Shown one piece after another: positions 43,559 through 55,184 of a stretch of DNA of 64,000 bases. This DNA comes from Gentiana macrophylla (lineage: Eukaryota > Streptophyta > Magnoliopsida > Gentianales > Gentianaceae): assembly GCA_026214975.1 (NCBI GenBank), contig JAOBSW010000100.1, positions 248,001 to 312,000 of the forward strand, given 5' to 3'. The notes beneath the pieces were generated by a model. That model did not search any database. It was not told the DNA's origin and saw only the letters and a program-made list of their open reading frames with translations. The translations under genes and the position numbers were made by a program. The first letter of the stretch is position 1; the number at the start of each line of letters is the position of its first letter.

Positions 43559-43966
43559 ATGCATGGAGGAAAGGTAATTTCCTATCAGTTTAGACAGTTA
43601 AAGGTGCATGAAATGAATTATCCAACACACGACTTAGAGTTGGCAGTGGTAGTTTTTGCTTTAAAGACTTGGAGGCATTACTTGTATGAAGTCAAGCCTA
43701 GGATCTTCACGGACCACAAAAGTTTAAAGTATTTATTCAATCAGGAAAATATGAATATGAGGCAGTGGATATGGTTAGAGACCGTAAAGGATTACGACTT
43801 AGACATTCAATACCATCCAGATAAAGCCAATGTGGTTACAGATGTTTTGAGTAGAAAACCAGCGTTTACGGTATCAAGCGTTGAAGATGTGGCACAAAAG
43901 TTAGATGATATGAAATCTAGGGTTTTGAGAAGATTGAGGATCAAAAGTTTGTGGCGCCGTTGTTAG
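43559..43966 (+). pseudogene. Gypsy RNase H (element G, second part)
   Basis: After insertion M the frame resumes with KVISYQFRQLKVHEMNYPTHDLELAVVVFALKTWRHYLYE, IFTDHKSLKYLFNQENMNMRQWIWLE and DIQYHPDKANVVTDVLSRK, the full RNase H ending. TDVLSRK stands for the usual ADALSRK. The domain is nearly complete once M is removed. Confidence 0.92.
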
Positions 43967-45120
43967 AGAGATCCGTGCTGATGGATGATATTCAGGAAAA
44001 GCAAGATGAAGACCCAGTGTTGGTTTATTTGAAGCGTGTAGCAAGAGAGAAACCTGCAGTGGGTTATTTGTTAGACAAAAACAGGAACCTTTGGTACCAG
44101 GATCGTTTATATGTGCATAACGTTGGAGAGTTAAGGCAAAGGTTTATGGAAGAGGCGGATAGGATTGCCTTTGCAGTTCACCCAGGAGCTACCAAAATGT
44201 ACTTGGATTTGAAGGAACGCTTTTGGTAGCCTTCAATGAAGTTGGAAATAGCAAAGTTTGTGGCAGAATGTGATGTATGTCAGAAGGTTAAGGATGAGCA
44301 CAGAAGACCAGGGGGGTATGCTTAAGCCCTTGGATATCCCCGAGTGGAAGTGTGATAAGATCACGACGGATTTCATCACCAGTTTACCAAATACAAGGAG
44401 TGGACATGACATGATTTGGCTAATTATGGATAGATTAACCAAGTCCGCCCATTTCTTGCCAACTAAGGTAGATATGTCCTTGAAAAAGATGACAACATTA
44501 TACCTAGATAATATAGTGAAATTACACAGAGTACCTATCTCGATAGTTTCAGATCGTGACAGCCGGTTTGTCAGTCGGTTCTGGAAGAGTATGCAAAAGG
44601 ACTTTGGTACAAAGTTGGATTTGAGTACGGCCTTTCATCCTCAAACATATGGACAATCATAAAGGACAATCCAGACACTAGAAGATATGCTAAGAGCATG
44701 TGTTTTGGAAGAAGTCGGATCATGTGATGATTACCTACCTATGGCAGAGTTCGCTTATAACAATAGTTATCACGCCAGTATGGGTATGCCGCCGTTTGAA
44801 GCTTTGTACAAGAGAATGTGTCGAACGCTGATTTATTGGGAAAAAGTCGGGGAGAGACAAGTCACCGGGCCGGAAACGGTTGAACAAGCGAAGGAAAGGG
44901 TTTTGTTGGTGAAGAAGAACTTTAAGGCAGCTCAGGAAAGACAAAAAAGTAAGGGCGATGTTAGAAGAAGACCGTTAGAGTTGACGTTGGGGAAAGAGTT
45001 TACCTACCAGCTTCACCGATTAAGGGAGTTAAACAGTTTGGGCAGAAAAGAATGTTATGTCCAAGTTATGTTGGACCTTTTGAGATTATTGAGAGGGTTA
45101 GACCCTTAGATTACAAGTTA
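43967..45120 (+). pseudogene. Gypsy integrase (element G)
   Basis: Frame 43951-44229 holds the zinc-binding region up to LDLKERFW (first His replaced by Asp in EEADRIAFAVHPG). After a stop, AECDVCQKVK supplies the Cys pair. Frame 44258-44662 carries catalytic DFITSLP and SDRDSRF. The third acidic residue lies in RTIQTLED after a stop at 44660. Frame 44687-45109 gives LPMAEFAYNNSYHASMGMPPFEALY and the C-terminal part. At least three stops or frame changes occur. Confidence 0.9.
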
Positions 45121-45453
45121 AAGTTACCAAATTCAATGTCAAGAGTACACAACGTGTTCAATGTTCGATGTCGAAGAAGTTTTTGACCAAGGCAGATGTT
45201 GAAGCTACGGTTGATCCGGAGATCCTTCAAGATAACCTTGCTTATGATGAGAAACCGATCAAGATTCTAGACCGGAAAGAAAAGATGATCAAGAGACGGA
45301 TGATCCCTCTAGTTTGGTGCAATGGATCAATCATTCACCGAGCGGGGCAACCTAGGAAGTTGAAGATGATATGATCAGTGAGTTTCCAGAGTTTATGGAT
45401 TTACCAGGTATGTTCCAGTTTCGAGAATGAAACTCCTCTTATGGAGGGAGGAA
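45121..45453 (+). pseudogene. Chromodomain-like tail of element G
   Basis: The end of pol reads VHNVFNV, then NLAYDEKPIKILDRKEK and, with a frame change, VQWINHSPSEATWEVEDDM, matching the chromodomain of chromoviruses (xIPLVKVxWxNHxxxEATWExE). The chromodomain steers integration toward modified chromatin. The tail and polypurine tract ATGGAGGGAGGAA (45440-45453) lead directly into the right LTR. Confidence 0.85.
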
Positions 45454-45524
45454 TTTAATATTCCAATTCTTGGAAAAAGGCAGACGATTCATTTTTGCGA
45501 GAACATATTATTATATTCATTTAC

Positions 45525-47295
45525 CGTTGATCCTGTGAAAAGACTGACACAATTTTAGAGGGGGTGAATAAACTTGTCCCCAAAAATCTAGATTTGAAAC
45601 AACTTAGGTTCAGCTTTAAACTTGTGTGGAGTTAAGCTAACTTAGCTGAATATAAATGTAACTCACTTATGCTCAAACTGAGTTAACCGACAGCGGATAT
45701 ATTAAAGCCTTTTGTAAAACTTGAGTTATCAGTTTGTAAGACAAAATGCAATGCTATGCTGACTCAGTTTCTTATGTTTGCTGAGTTGTGATCTAATGAG
45801 ATACAAACTATAAAGTAATAAATGCTTAAAGTAAGTAAATAAATGAGACATAATTTATAGAGGTTCCATGTGGTTTAATCCTGTCAGTCATCTCTTCTCC
45901 TATGATGATGGAGGAAATTCACTATGCTCTTGAGGTTTACAGTTACAAGACACAAAGTAAATTTAAACACTGATTGTCCTTCACTAATCCCTAGCTTCAC
46001 AATCTTCAAGCCTTGGTCTTCAACAGGTGGAACAGCTGTTAAGTCAAGCTTGCTACACTGGTCCTTGAAGTGTTGGATTGCCTCTTCCCCAGCTCATCAC
46101 AAACACAGTCTTCCTGACTACACTCAACTGGCCTTCACACATTCTTGGTGTTTGACAGTCTGAACCCTTTGGTAAAATCAAAGTTGAGACTTGAATCAAT
46201 AACTATGATTCAACTTGTGATTTGAGCTTTTTCTTCTAAATGTATATGATTAGCTTAGTAAGCTCTGATTTCTTCAAGTGTGAGTCTTGATGTTTCTTTG
46301 AATACTTATGAACACTTTGAAGATATCTTGATCAGGATTTTGCAATATAGAGCAGAGCAGGAGTTCTTTTGATTTATCTCCCCCTTAGTAAAATCTTTCA
46401 TGATATATTATTTGTTAGAACTCCGCACTTCTTCTTGAGGTAGAAGTGTCCTATTTATAGGGGTTTCTCAAACGTTCATCTTATTTGAATTTGAATTCTT
46501 GTAGCTGTTGGTGGTCCTGCTTATTTTGATGAATGTCAGTGTCCTTTCTGACAATTCTTCATCCAATTATAGTGTTTGCTTAATAACGGTCAGATTCTTC
46601 TTTATTTTGAATCTCTACAGCTTGAAAACTGAGTAAATTGGATGTGTCAATTTTCAGCTTTAAGAGCATTTAACTGAGTTTTTACTCTTCTTCTAAACTC
46701 AGTACTCTTTCTTCATCTGATTATTTATTGACTAAATCCGAGTACACCATCATTGTCCTTATGTATCTTAGGTCTTCATACAAGATCCATAAAGTCAGTT
46801 CAGGACATCACAAACTTACCTGAATTCTAACTTTACAGTCTCGGCTTTAGTCTTTACAAATTGAGTTTGAACCCTTAGCTCTTCATTCTTGAATAACTGA
46901 GTCTGGGTCCCTCAACCTTCTTAATAGAGTTTGTTCCCTCAGCTCTTCAGTTTCTAGATAAGCCAACTGAGTTTGTGTCCCTCAGCGAACTTACCTTCTT
47001 CAGTTTCTATAGGTGTGCTCTGTTTCTCTTCTAGAGTCAGTTTCTCAAAACTAAATGTTCCATAGTCGTAAACTCAGCATATTAGTTCTTTATCAATTCA
47101 TCAAGTCAGTTTCTCAATAACTCAATTTAAGCCTTAAACTATTACAGTGCTTGTCTGATTTATTTATACAAATTTCAGACTCTAATAAATCCTATACATT
47201 AATATGTAGACATCCTTTTGCTTTGCACTATAACAGCTAGTTATGACATTTCATCAATGGGGTTGTAAAACAAACAATGAATCATCTTCAAAACA
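45525..47295 (-). repeat. 3' LTR of element H
   Basis: The LTR is about 1771 bp with a minus-strand TATA in CCTATAAATAGG (46451-46462). The end at 47295 (minus start TGTTTTGAAG) is placed by the adjoining purine tract and has no complete partner to confirm it. Confidence 0.7.
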
Positions 47296-47345
47296 TAAAT
47301 TTTATTTCCCCTTTTTTGATGATGCCAATACCCCCCTTAAAAGCA
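47296..47345 (-). promoter_or_regulatory. Polypurine tract region of H
   Basis: The minus strand reads AAGGGGGGTATTGGCATCATC then AAAAAAGGGGAAAT. This arrangement is characteristic of the 3' end of SIRE-type copia elements and primes plus-strand synthesis. Confidence 0.7.
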
Positions 47346-47515
47346 ATGCAAAAAGATAAAGACAAAACAAAAGATAACAAACACATAGAACTGAGAAATA
47401 GAGATATTATTGATGATTTTGAGTTACACAGTACATGGTATTAAAATACAACAATATATGAAAAGAAACTAAGTCTCTGCTTCTTTTCCATTTCTTTGGT
47501 CAGTTCCTTCAATCT

Positions 47516-47561
47516 TCTTGTCATTCAGTTCAACAACTTCTTGTCATTCAGTTCAACAACT
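47516..47561. repeat. Tandem duplication of a 23-bp unit in H
   Basis: CTTGTCATTCAGTTCAACAA occurs twice in tandem just beyond the end of the 359-codon ORF. Confidence 0.85.
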
Positions 47562-47581
47562 TCTTTCATGGTTTGATTTGT

Positions 47582-48661
47582 TCAACTATTCTCAATCCCA
47601 TTTATATTCGCCCAGATATTCCAAGATGTTGTCATATTATGCTTTCCGAAAAACTTTCTTTTGAACAGAATCCCAAATAAGAACACAATTTTCATCAATT
47701 TTTCATTTGTAGCTGTCTCCAAAAGTTCTTTGATAAACTTAGATTCATCTTTTTCAACTTTCTTCTCAGCTTTCTCAAGTGTGCCATTTACTTCCCATTT
47801 TCTCAGTTTGTTCCAGTAATGAACAAGAACCTTCTGCATAACTAGAAAATCTTTTAAGGCTTGTTCTCTTGATTCACCTTCTTTGGTGGGTAGTTCCTTG
47901 AAAATGCTGTAAAGTTGTGAATCCAAGGCAAGCCTTTTTTCCGTTGGTTCAGAAAATTTTGCAATCAGCTCCATTTCTTCGTCATTCATGTCAGCTCTTG
48001 CTTTCATCAGTTCGAGCAGTTTCTCATCAATGCTTCCCAACACTCCTGAAATATCGCTAGCATTTGCTTTTAAGATGGCTTTTCTTTCCCCCTTATTGGC
48101 ATCATCCTTCTGAATCAGACTTCTGATGAAAGCATTGAGATGCTGCTGATTGGATACCAATATGGTTTGGGCAACAACTGAATCCTTCATTGTATTTTCT
48201 AAGAGAAGCATCATGTCATGTACATTGGTAACACTGCCTTCAAGTCTTTCCTGAGTCTTAGTTTTTCTTGCATCTGATTCAATGTTTGCTTTTCTGATTT
48301 CAATCAAGGTTTCATGACAGTCCTTCTTCACACTGTCTAATCTCCTTTCCATGTTAGAACTTTCATTCTTGTTTTCTTTCATGGATTGCAACACTTTTCC
48401 AAAAATGCCCATGTCCTCATTTTGTATCTTTACAAGCTCATTGTAGTTGTACTTGATGATCTCAGCTTGTGTTGGCACATCTTTCTTGTCAGTTTTGGCT
48501 TCCTCAGTCTCATATGCTTTCTTAGTTTCCGCTTGAGACTTATTTTCAACAATTTCTTTCAGCTTTCCTTTGTACTCTTCAGATTTCCTTCTTTCCTCAG
48601 ATTGTTTCTTTCCTTCTTCTAGATTTGATTGATCAACTTCTCTAACTGGTGATAGCTTCAC
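47582..48661 (-). CDS. Coiled-coil protein, 3' part of the extra coding region of H
   Basis: This is the longest open frame of H: 359 codons on the minus strand. The protein is charged (Lys/Glu-rich), with N-terminal KSEEYKGKLKEIVENK and TDKKDVPTQAEIIKYNYNELVKIQNE, then a long helical region (LQSMKENKNESSNMERRLDSVKKD, IDEKLLELMKARADMNDEEMELIAKF) that should form coiled coils. It ends ...WANINGIENS. I do not recognise a domain. By position it is the C-terminal part of a much larger ORF (together with 49278-49967 and 50546-50950) that replaced pol. Such long extra ORFs occur in some plant LTR elements with no known function. A host gene is unlikely because it is enclosed by the LTRs of H. Confidence 0.6.
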   Translation of the reverse strand: MKLSPVREVDQSNLEEGKKQSEERRKSEEYKGKLKEIVENKSQAETKKAYETEEAKTDKKDVPTQAEIIKYNYNELVKIQNEDMGIFGKVLQSMKENKNESSNMERRLDSVKKDCHETLIEIRKANIESDARKTKTQERLEGSVTNVHDMMLLLENTMKDSVVAQTILVSNQQHLNAFIRSLIQKDDANKGERKAILKANASDISGVLGSIDEKLLELMKARADMNDEEMELIAKFSEPTEKRLALDSQLYSIFKELPTKEGESREQALKDFLVMQKVLVHYWNKLRKWEVNGTLEKAEKKVEKDESKFIKELLETATNEKLMKIVFLFGILFKRKFFGKHNMTTSWNIWANINGIENS

Positions 48662-49277
48662 ATCAAGCTCATCATCAGTTCATTCTTTGGCTTGATCAGC
48701 CTCAACTTTTGCTATTTCAAACACTTCTCTGTCAATTGGTCACTTACATCCTGCTTCTTCTTTTTCTGATTCAGACTGAGTCTCAGAGTCTGAATCACCA
48801 CTTTCTTTTGAACTTTCTTCTTCAGATATTTCAACAACACCTTTGCCTAATTCTTTTTCTTGGAGAGAGGCAAGAATCCCTTTTTGTAAGTCAGGATCTC
48901 CCTGTGAATCATCATCATCATCATTATCATCCTTCTTTGACTTTGAGGTCTCTCATCTGGTGAACTTCTTCTAGTAACTTTTTCTTATCAAAGAGTACGC
49001 ATTACTTAGAAATTCTTCAGAATTGAACAATTGTGACAATGTGTGATGTCATACATACCAAAAACCCATTGTTCTATGCTTTCCATGAGTTCTTGTTCTC
49101 TCTGATCTCTGATTGAACTTCCAATGTTGATATGCATCAAGTCTTATGAAGTCAGCTTCAATCAGTTTTGCAATATCGACAGTAGGATCAAGTTTTGTCA
49201 TGACATCTTCAGTTTCTCCAGGAATCTCTAAGTTAGATTCAGTTAGAATCCCAACTTGTTCCTCAAATTTCTCAGCT

Positions 49278-49967
49278 TCAGTTTTGCTGGAATCTTCCTA
49301 AAAACAACTGGATTGCAGATACTCCTGCTTCAGTTTCAGGCACTAGTGCGGATATAGGAACATGTTCAGTTTCCAGCTCTCCTTTAGCTACGGGTTCAAC
49401 AACCTGTTCACTAACCTCTTTTGATTCAGTAACTTGAAGCTCGTCTGGTTCCTTTGTTGGTTCAGTTTCCAGTTCAACAACTAGTTCCTTTTCTTCTTCA
49501 AATTCATCAACTTTCTTTGGATTTTCTTCTTCACCAAGTTCATCCAAAGTGATGACTTGTTGTGGAGCCGATTCAATCTCAACAACTTCTTTGCCTTCAG
49601 ACTGAGATGCCTTAGCTTCTTTGATCGATTCTTCATATTCTAGTCTGGATGCTAATTTTTGTGGTGTTGATCTTGATTTAGATATCAAGTTGAGCATTGC
49701 AACTACCCCTGGTCCAATTAGCTCTTTTTCACAATCAAAGTCTTCATCATCAACCTCAGTTCTCAAGGTTTGTTCCCCCTGAGTGACAGCTTCTGGTAGG
49801 GGTGGAACGGGTGCTTGAGTTTCTTTCACTGTATCAACTAGTTTTGAGGGGGTTTTTTCAGCTTTGGATTTCTTGGTGATTTGACTGGCTGTGTCAGAAA
49901 CTAGTGATTTCTCAGGTGAGCATTCTGTTGGTTTCTTAGATTCCTCAGCGCTCTTTGTTTTCTCCAA
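49278..49967 (-). pseudogene. Acidic middle part of the extra coding region of H
   Basis: The 229-codon frame is strongly acidic and low in complexity (EFEEEKELVVELETEPTKEPDELQ, KEVVEIESAPQQVITLDELGEEEN). It looks disordered. Just upstream, across a frame change, lie basic Lys/Arg-rich stretches (49980-50160). It resembles the linker between the conserved N-terminal domain and the coiled coil. It is probably one ORF with 47582-48661 before frameshifts at about 48660-49280. Function unknown. Confidence 0.5.
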
Positions 49968-50950
49968 ATCTTCCAGTTTCCTCTTTTTTCTCTCTCAGTC
50001 TCTCATGATCTTCCAATGCTTCTTCTGTGGTGACTTTCTTGGATGATCTTTTTCTTTTATTCTTTGGTTCAGTTTCAGAACCATCAGCTTTCCTTTTTCC
50101 AGAATGTCTTTTCTCTTCTTTTACTGCAATTTTTCCATCAATAATTGTAGTTTTCCTCCTTTTGCAATTCCAATCTGATCAATGATTCTCTGTACTAACA
50201 AGGCAAGTGTCTTTTTGTGATACAATCTTCCTTTCTTCACGTCGGTTTTCTTCTTTGGTACATCAGATGAAGCTTGTCCTGCTAGTTGATCCAAAATATA
50301 TCTTTACCAATTGAAGTTTACTTCGAACCAAATCACATATAAAAGATCTATCTTGGTGCCTGACAAATTGCTGAATTGCCAGCACTTCCAATTACTCATT
50401 TGGCTAGCATCTTCGTGAGATAGTCAAAGTTAGGTTTGAGAAAACCTGTCTTCCCTGATAATGATACATTTGAATCTCCTTTTATTGCAATATCTTTCCA
50501 CATCTTTTCTCGTTGCTCTTTTTTTAATTTGATGGCCGATGAATATCAAGACTTGTCGAAACCAAAAATTTCTACAATAAGGTCCTTAGTGACAACAATT
50601 TCCTTTCCATTGACCTTGGTGGTAAATGTGTAGATATTCCCTTCTATAGCAGCCTTTCCAAATTCATAGAAGTCTTCAATGCTTTCTAAGCATACACTCT
50701 CCAGAGTAATGTTAAACACTTCTTCAAGTCCCTTGATTTTTCTAATTTTCTCCACGATTTGCTTGGGAAGATCCGAATTTCCATACTTTTCAAGATATTG
50801 ATCAAGTGAAATGATCAATCCGGCTTCAACTCTAGTATAAATAATAATTTCTGGTAGAAGGAGTGACTTATAAAAAAATTGAAGATGGAGAAAATTTGTT
50901 CAAACTGGGGGTTGAATGAAACTGAGTGTAAACATTTAGATAAAGGTAGT
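49968..50950 (-). pseudogene. N-terminal domain of the extra coding region of H
   Basis: Frame 50546-50818 (ISLDQYLEKYGNSDLPKQIVEKI, DFYEFGKAAIEGNIYTFTTKVNGKEIVVTKDLIVEIFGF) is a compact domain with the pattern 'FfynA...v.G..v.i....i...f.f'. This is seen in large hypothetical proteins of plant LTR elements, loosely like PF20167. Downstream pieces in other frames (KTGFLKPNFDYLTKMLAK; DKLHLMYQRRKPT) continue the same domain but carry many stops. The frame stays open upstream of 50818 to about 50950, so the true start is unclear. Confidence 0.45.
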
Positions 50951-51299
50951 ACAAAGGTATTTATATGTGGTAGATTGTGCAGTTAGAGAATTTGGGTGGG
51001 TTTTGAAACGTCTTGGTATAAATCACATCAGGTGTTGAGATGCGAAAAAGATGGTGAGTGAAGATGGACGGTTAAGATCTGTATAGGTCACGACTTTTCT
51101 GCCAATCGTAGCCTATGTCAATAAATACAAATGATACGGTGTATCTCCAGCTGTACGATTTCAGCTTTGATCTTATCCACATCTTGATCAGTTTCTATTT
51201 GAGTTATGTCTTGTGAATCAGTTCAGGAATTCTCAGTTGAAGTATAACTTAGTCAGCTTCCCAAAGTTCCTTAATAGTCAGTTTTCTCCTGCAAAACAA

Positions 51300-52560
51300 A
51301 TTAGGAACTTTTTGGTACCCATATCTGTTTGGATCCTTTCTGATTAGCTTTTGGATTAATTATTAAAGATGACTTATTTTTCTCAGAATTAATCTCCTTT
51401 TTGAGAGCCTTAAATTTCCTCAAAATTGAGTTCGTTTCTCTCACATATCTTTCTCGACCTTTTGACTAAGTAGGGTCAGTTTTCATAGAATTTTGCAGTT
51501 TTGACTTGACCATCTTTTTCTTGAAAATTTTCTGAGACTGAGTTGGTCTAGTTGTGATCATAGGTCCATTCCAGTCTTCATCAGTAGGAAAGAGTCTTCC
51601 TTTCCCCCTGAATCTATTATTCCATGAATGAGTGTCATTCTTTGACTTGAATGTTCTTTTGACTGGTCTCCGATCGATTCGCTTTTTCACCTTTTGAGTT
51701 ATTCTCAGAGAATCTGCCGGCACGAGTTGTCACCAAATCGATTTTAAAGTTTTGTCGGCTTTTGAATGAGGCGTCTTTGAGCTATTATCAGTTCTACTAA
51801 CTTGATCAGTTTTCTGAGTTGTGGACTTTTGTGCAGTCACAAACTTAGGTGCAACTGAACTAGATATGGGCTTAGAATTCTATTGATTTTCAAACCTGAA
51901 ACCTGATCTGTCTCCAAATGGTTTTCCTGTTTTGAACTGAACTTTGATGATTGGATCAACCGATTATTATTATTAGATATTTATAACTTCTGCTAGTTCA
52001 TCATTTGAGCCAGCATCTTGAGTTCTGTTATTAGTCTTGATAAGGTTAATTTCAGCATTCAATCTTAGAACTTCAGTTTTCAACAATTCTTTTTCCTTTT
52101 GACAATCTCATAATCCTTTTGAATTTCCTCTAATTCTTTCATGAGTATGTCTAAGGTTTCATTGAAATTTGCACTTTTATGATTGTTCATGGCAATGTGA
52201 CAGTTGGATGTAAAAGTATTTACCTTATGATAATTGATTGATAAGTTCTCAGTTTTAGCTTCTTCATATTCCATTATCTGCTTGCCTTTGTTTGATTCAG
52301 TAATGTCTTTTATTGGTTCAACTCCAAAAGAATGATTTCTTCACCACTTTCGATGTGAGCTTGTGCAGCAAGACTTAATGGTAAGATCTTGGAGTTCTCA
52401 TTGCTAATGGTATCCATTGGATCTTCAACGATTGTCTCAATTAATCTTTAATGGGTATCAGCAACAAGAGCTTGCAATTTGCTTTCGTATTCATCAAATC
52501 TTGAAAACGAAAAGTTGAGTAAATTTCTAAAGTGATGTTGTGTATTCATGATGCAATTTT
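51300..52560 (-). pseudogene. SIRE-like copia gag remnant (element H)
   Basis: Pieces 52080-52274 (LMKELEEIQKDYEIVKRKK) and 51466-51723 (PADSLRITQKVKKRIDRRPVKRTF, THSWNNRFRGKGRLFPTDEDWNGP) are followed by a frame reading ANQKGSKQIWVPK, near 51310. A KGPKxIWVPK end is typical of SIRE/Maximus gag just before the protease. No protease or integrase follows. Stops are frequent. From here to 50950 no coding sequence is seen. Confidence 0.6.
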
Positions 52561-52757
52561 GAAAACTATGAAAGCTATTTAAATAACTGAAAACCAACTA
52601 CTTTTAACAAACAAACTGATAAGACTCGATCGGAGATCTCTTCAAAGTAGAAGACTTGCTCCGATTGTTGGATTGGTATCGAAAACAACTGAGTGCCAGT
52701 TACTTCTGTTGAAACCTCGAAGCAGTCAAATTTGGATCACCTCCAAAAGGAAAAACT

Positions 52758-52770
52758 GCACCGATACCAA
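52758..52770 (-). promoter_or_regulatory. Primer binding site of H
   Basis: The minus strand reads TTGGTATCGGTGC after the LTR end, resembling the tRNA-Met site TTGGTATCAGAGC with changes at the end. It sets the orientation of H. Confidence 0.75.
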
Positions 52771-52771
52771 T

Positions 52772-53122
52772 TGTTGATCCCGTGAAAATGCAAACACAAG
52801 TTTAAAGGGTGGGTGAATAAACTTGTCCCTAAAAACCTAGATTTGAAACAACTTAGGTTCAACTTTAAATTTGTGTGGAGTTAAGCTAACTTAGGTGAAT
52901 ATAAATCTAACTGACTTATGCACTAACTGAGTTAACTGGCAGCGGATATATTAATGTCTTTTGTAAAACTTGAGTTATCAGTTTGTAAGACAAAATGTCA
53001 ATGCTGTGCTGACTTAGTTTCTTATGTTTGCTGAGTTGTGATCTGATAAGCTACAAACTATAAAGTAATAAATGCTTAAAGTAAGTAAATAAATGAGACA
53101 TAACTTATAGAGGTTCCAGGTG
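52772..53122 (-). repeat. Truncated 5' LTR of H
   Basis: 351 bp match 45525-45880 closely (GGGTGAATAAACTTGTCCC, CAGCGGATATATTAA, AAGTAAGTAAATAAATGAGACATAA). Similarity ends at GAGGTTCCA, where the LTR of G resumes. The outer part of the LTR was removed together with part of the LTR of G. Confidence 0.85.
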
Positions 53123-53436
53123 ATGTATAGAAGATGAACAAATATTTCCATCCAATAACATTAAATGAACATGAACAAACCTTGATGGATTTTTTGATGC
53201 GTTTAGTTCCAGCACCGAATGGATTCTTTCTAAGTGTTGAACTTCAGGACAGTAGGAAGGGCATGATAGGCTTGTGCTTTGATGAGTTAGCATTCATCAA
53301 TGTTTGTGCATGTGATAGGTTGTTGTGTATAGCTGACAAATGAGGGAGTAGAGCTGTTAAAGTAATGTTTGCCTTGAAAACACTTAGGTGGCTAGTTAGC
53401 AATTATTGAAATACATACTTTTGTAGTTAAAGACTA

Positions 53437-53886
<450 letters not shown>

Positions 53887-54616
53887 CTATCGGGACTAGC
53901 CCGTGGCTATTGGTGTGATCCACTAATAGGTTGCATATGATATCTCATGGCGGATATACACCATGCGTGGTGCACTTGAATGTGGATATAACATTCATAT
54001 GTTATGCTAGAAACGTATAGTCATAACATGTTGATGAGCATACGATGAACCCTAGATTGAGTTGATAGTATAAAGATAATTTAATAATGATGATTCTTAT
54101 GCTATAATCTGTAATTAAATCATAGCTTCTTCCTTTTATAAAGTGCTTTGTACATAACTCAAATGCATGTTTGTTATGTGTTTGGGGATGATAAGATGAA
54201 CATGTTGATCCAAAATTCAATGAGGCATTCGAAGACGACGCTTGAGGACGCCGATGTTGAAGTTTCATTTTATTTAATTTTCACATGATGTTTGGACTAG
54301 TTGTTCCTTTTGGTTTTAGAATACGATACGTTTTCCTTTGAGACATGTAATTCTTTCATTTGCAGCTGTTGGAGGTTTCGTACATTAAAAGTTCTTTTGG
54401 ATTTTCGTTGTAATAAGTTACATTTCTATCTTTAGTATGTGTGTTTCTATTCTTGGTTGTCGGAAAAAAATATACCCGAGTCTTTTGCTTCCGTTTTTGC
54501 TTAACTCGATACGACGTAATAGAGGCTTACGTCTAATGTGGAATTTATTTTATATTATACGTATTGAACGTTCTTTTTCCAGATAAGGACTCGGTGTCCG
54601 GGAATGGGGCGTTACC

Positions 54617-54886
54617 GTTTCCAAGGAACCATTTCAATTTTCACCCACATTAAGTAACCACTGGTAGCCTTTTATATATTAATTTTTTTGGTGGAATAAT
54701 ACAATATGGATTCGAACATTGGTTATGACGTATTACCTCTACGTATCAAAATGTAAGTTCAATTAACATTTGGATTTCGTCTTATAATATAAGTCTATTT
54801 GGAAAATCAATAAAAAAAGTTATTACATTTTTCTTTTTTTACCCCTCAAATTTCACTACTCTACATTAATAACAATGAAATTATTA
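54617..54886. other. AT-rich flank between G and J
   Basis: No ORF, repeat partner or regulatory signal can be supported here; it may be the DNA into which G and J inserted. Confidence 0.5.
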
Positions 54887-55170
54887 TGAAACAATTATTG
54901 TGGATGTCCACTTTCCTTCCTACATCCTATTACTATTCATTATATCATTATAAGTTAGAAATCTCAAAAGACTTGTAATATTTAATGTAGTACTAATTGT
55001 AATGGAAGTTACACAAGGTTCACTTCCTATATATATGTATCCCTTCTTGGTTGTAAAAAGATAGAGATGAAGTTGAGATGAAGTAATAATAAAATGATCC
55101 ATGTTCCTTTTGTCTAAATTCTTTGTTCTTGTAGAATAATTTCATACCAATTGTAAATTGTTTTATAACA
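54887..55170 (+). repeat. LTR of copia element J (Ale-like)
   Basis: About 284 bp from TGAAACAATTATTGTGGATG to TTTTATAACA. The phrase ATTATTGTGGATGTCCAC near the start, TATATATA near 55030 and the primer-site context that follows match short LTRs of Ale-type copia elements. The start is placed by resemblance, as no partner LTR was found. Confidence 0.55.
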
Positions 55171-55184
55171 CGTTATCAGCACGA
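55171..55184 (+). promoter_or_regulatory. Primer binding site of J
   Basis: CGTTATCAGCACGA follows the LTR end; AACACGTTATCAGCACGA is a common plant copia leader signature. Confidence 0.7.

Larger units (their letters stand above)
45525..53122 (-). mobile_element. Copia element H (SIRE-like), non-autonomous with extra ORF
   Basis: Left LTR 45525-47295 and truncated right LTR 52772-53122 share CGTTGATCC...TTATAGAGGTTCC. The minus-strand primer site sits beside the right LTR. A purine tract plus GGGTATTGGCATCATCAAAAAAGGGG, typical of SIRE/Maximus-type elements, lies beside the left LTR (47296-47345). The minus-strand order is gag remnant, gap, then a long extra coding region. Protease, integrase and RT are missing. 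The right LTR is cut where a deletion joins it to the LTR of G. Confidence 0.82.

Noticed and set aside
39412..45109. Endogenous pararetrovirus instead of a gypsy element
   Set aside because: An integrase and chromodomain-like tail follow RNase H, LTRs flank the unit, and no movement-protein or coat region is seen; this fits a chromovirus.
47582..48661. Host coiled-coil gene
   Set aside because: It lies between the LTRs of element H, in line with the other decayed parts of the same coding region, without introns or its own promoter signals.
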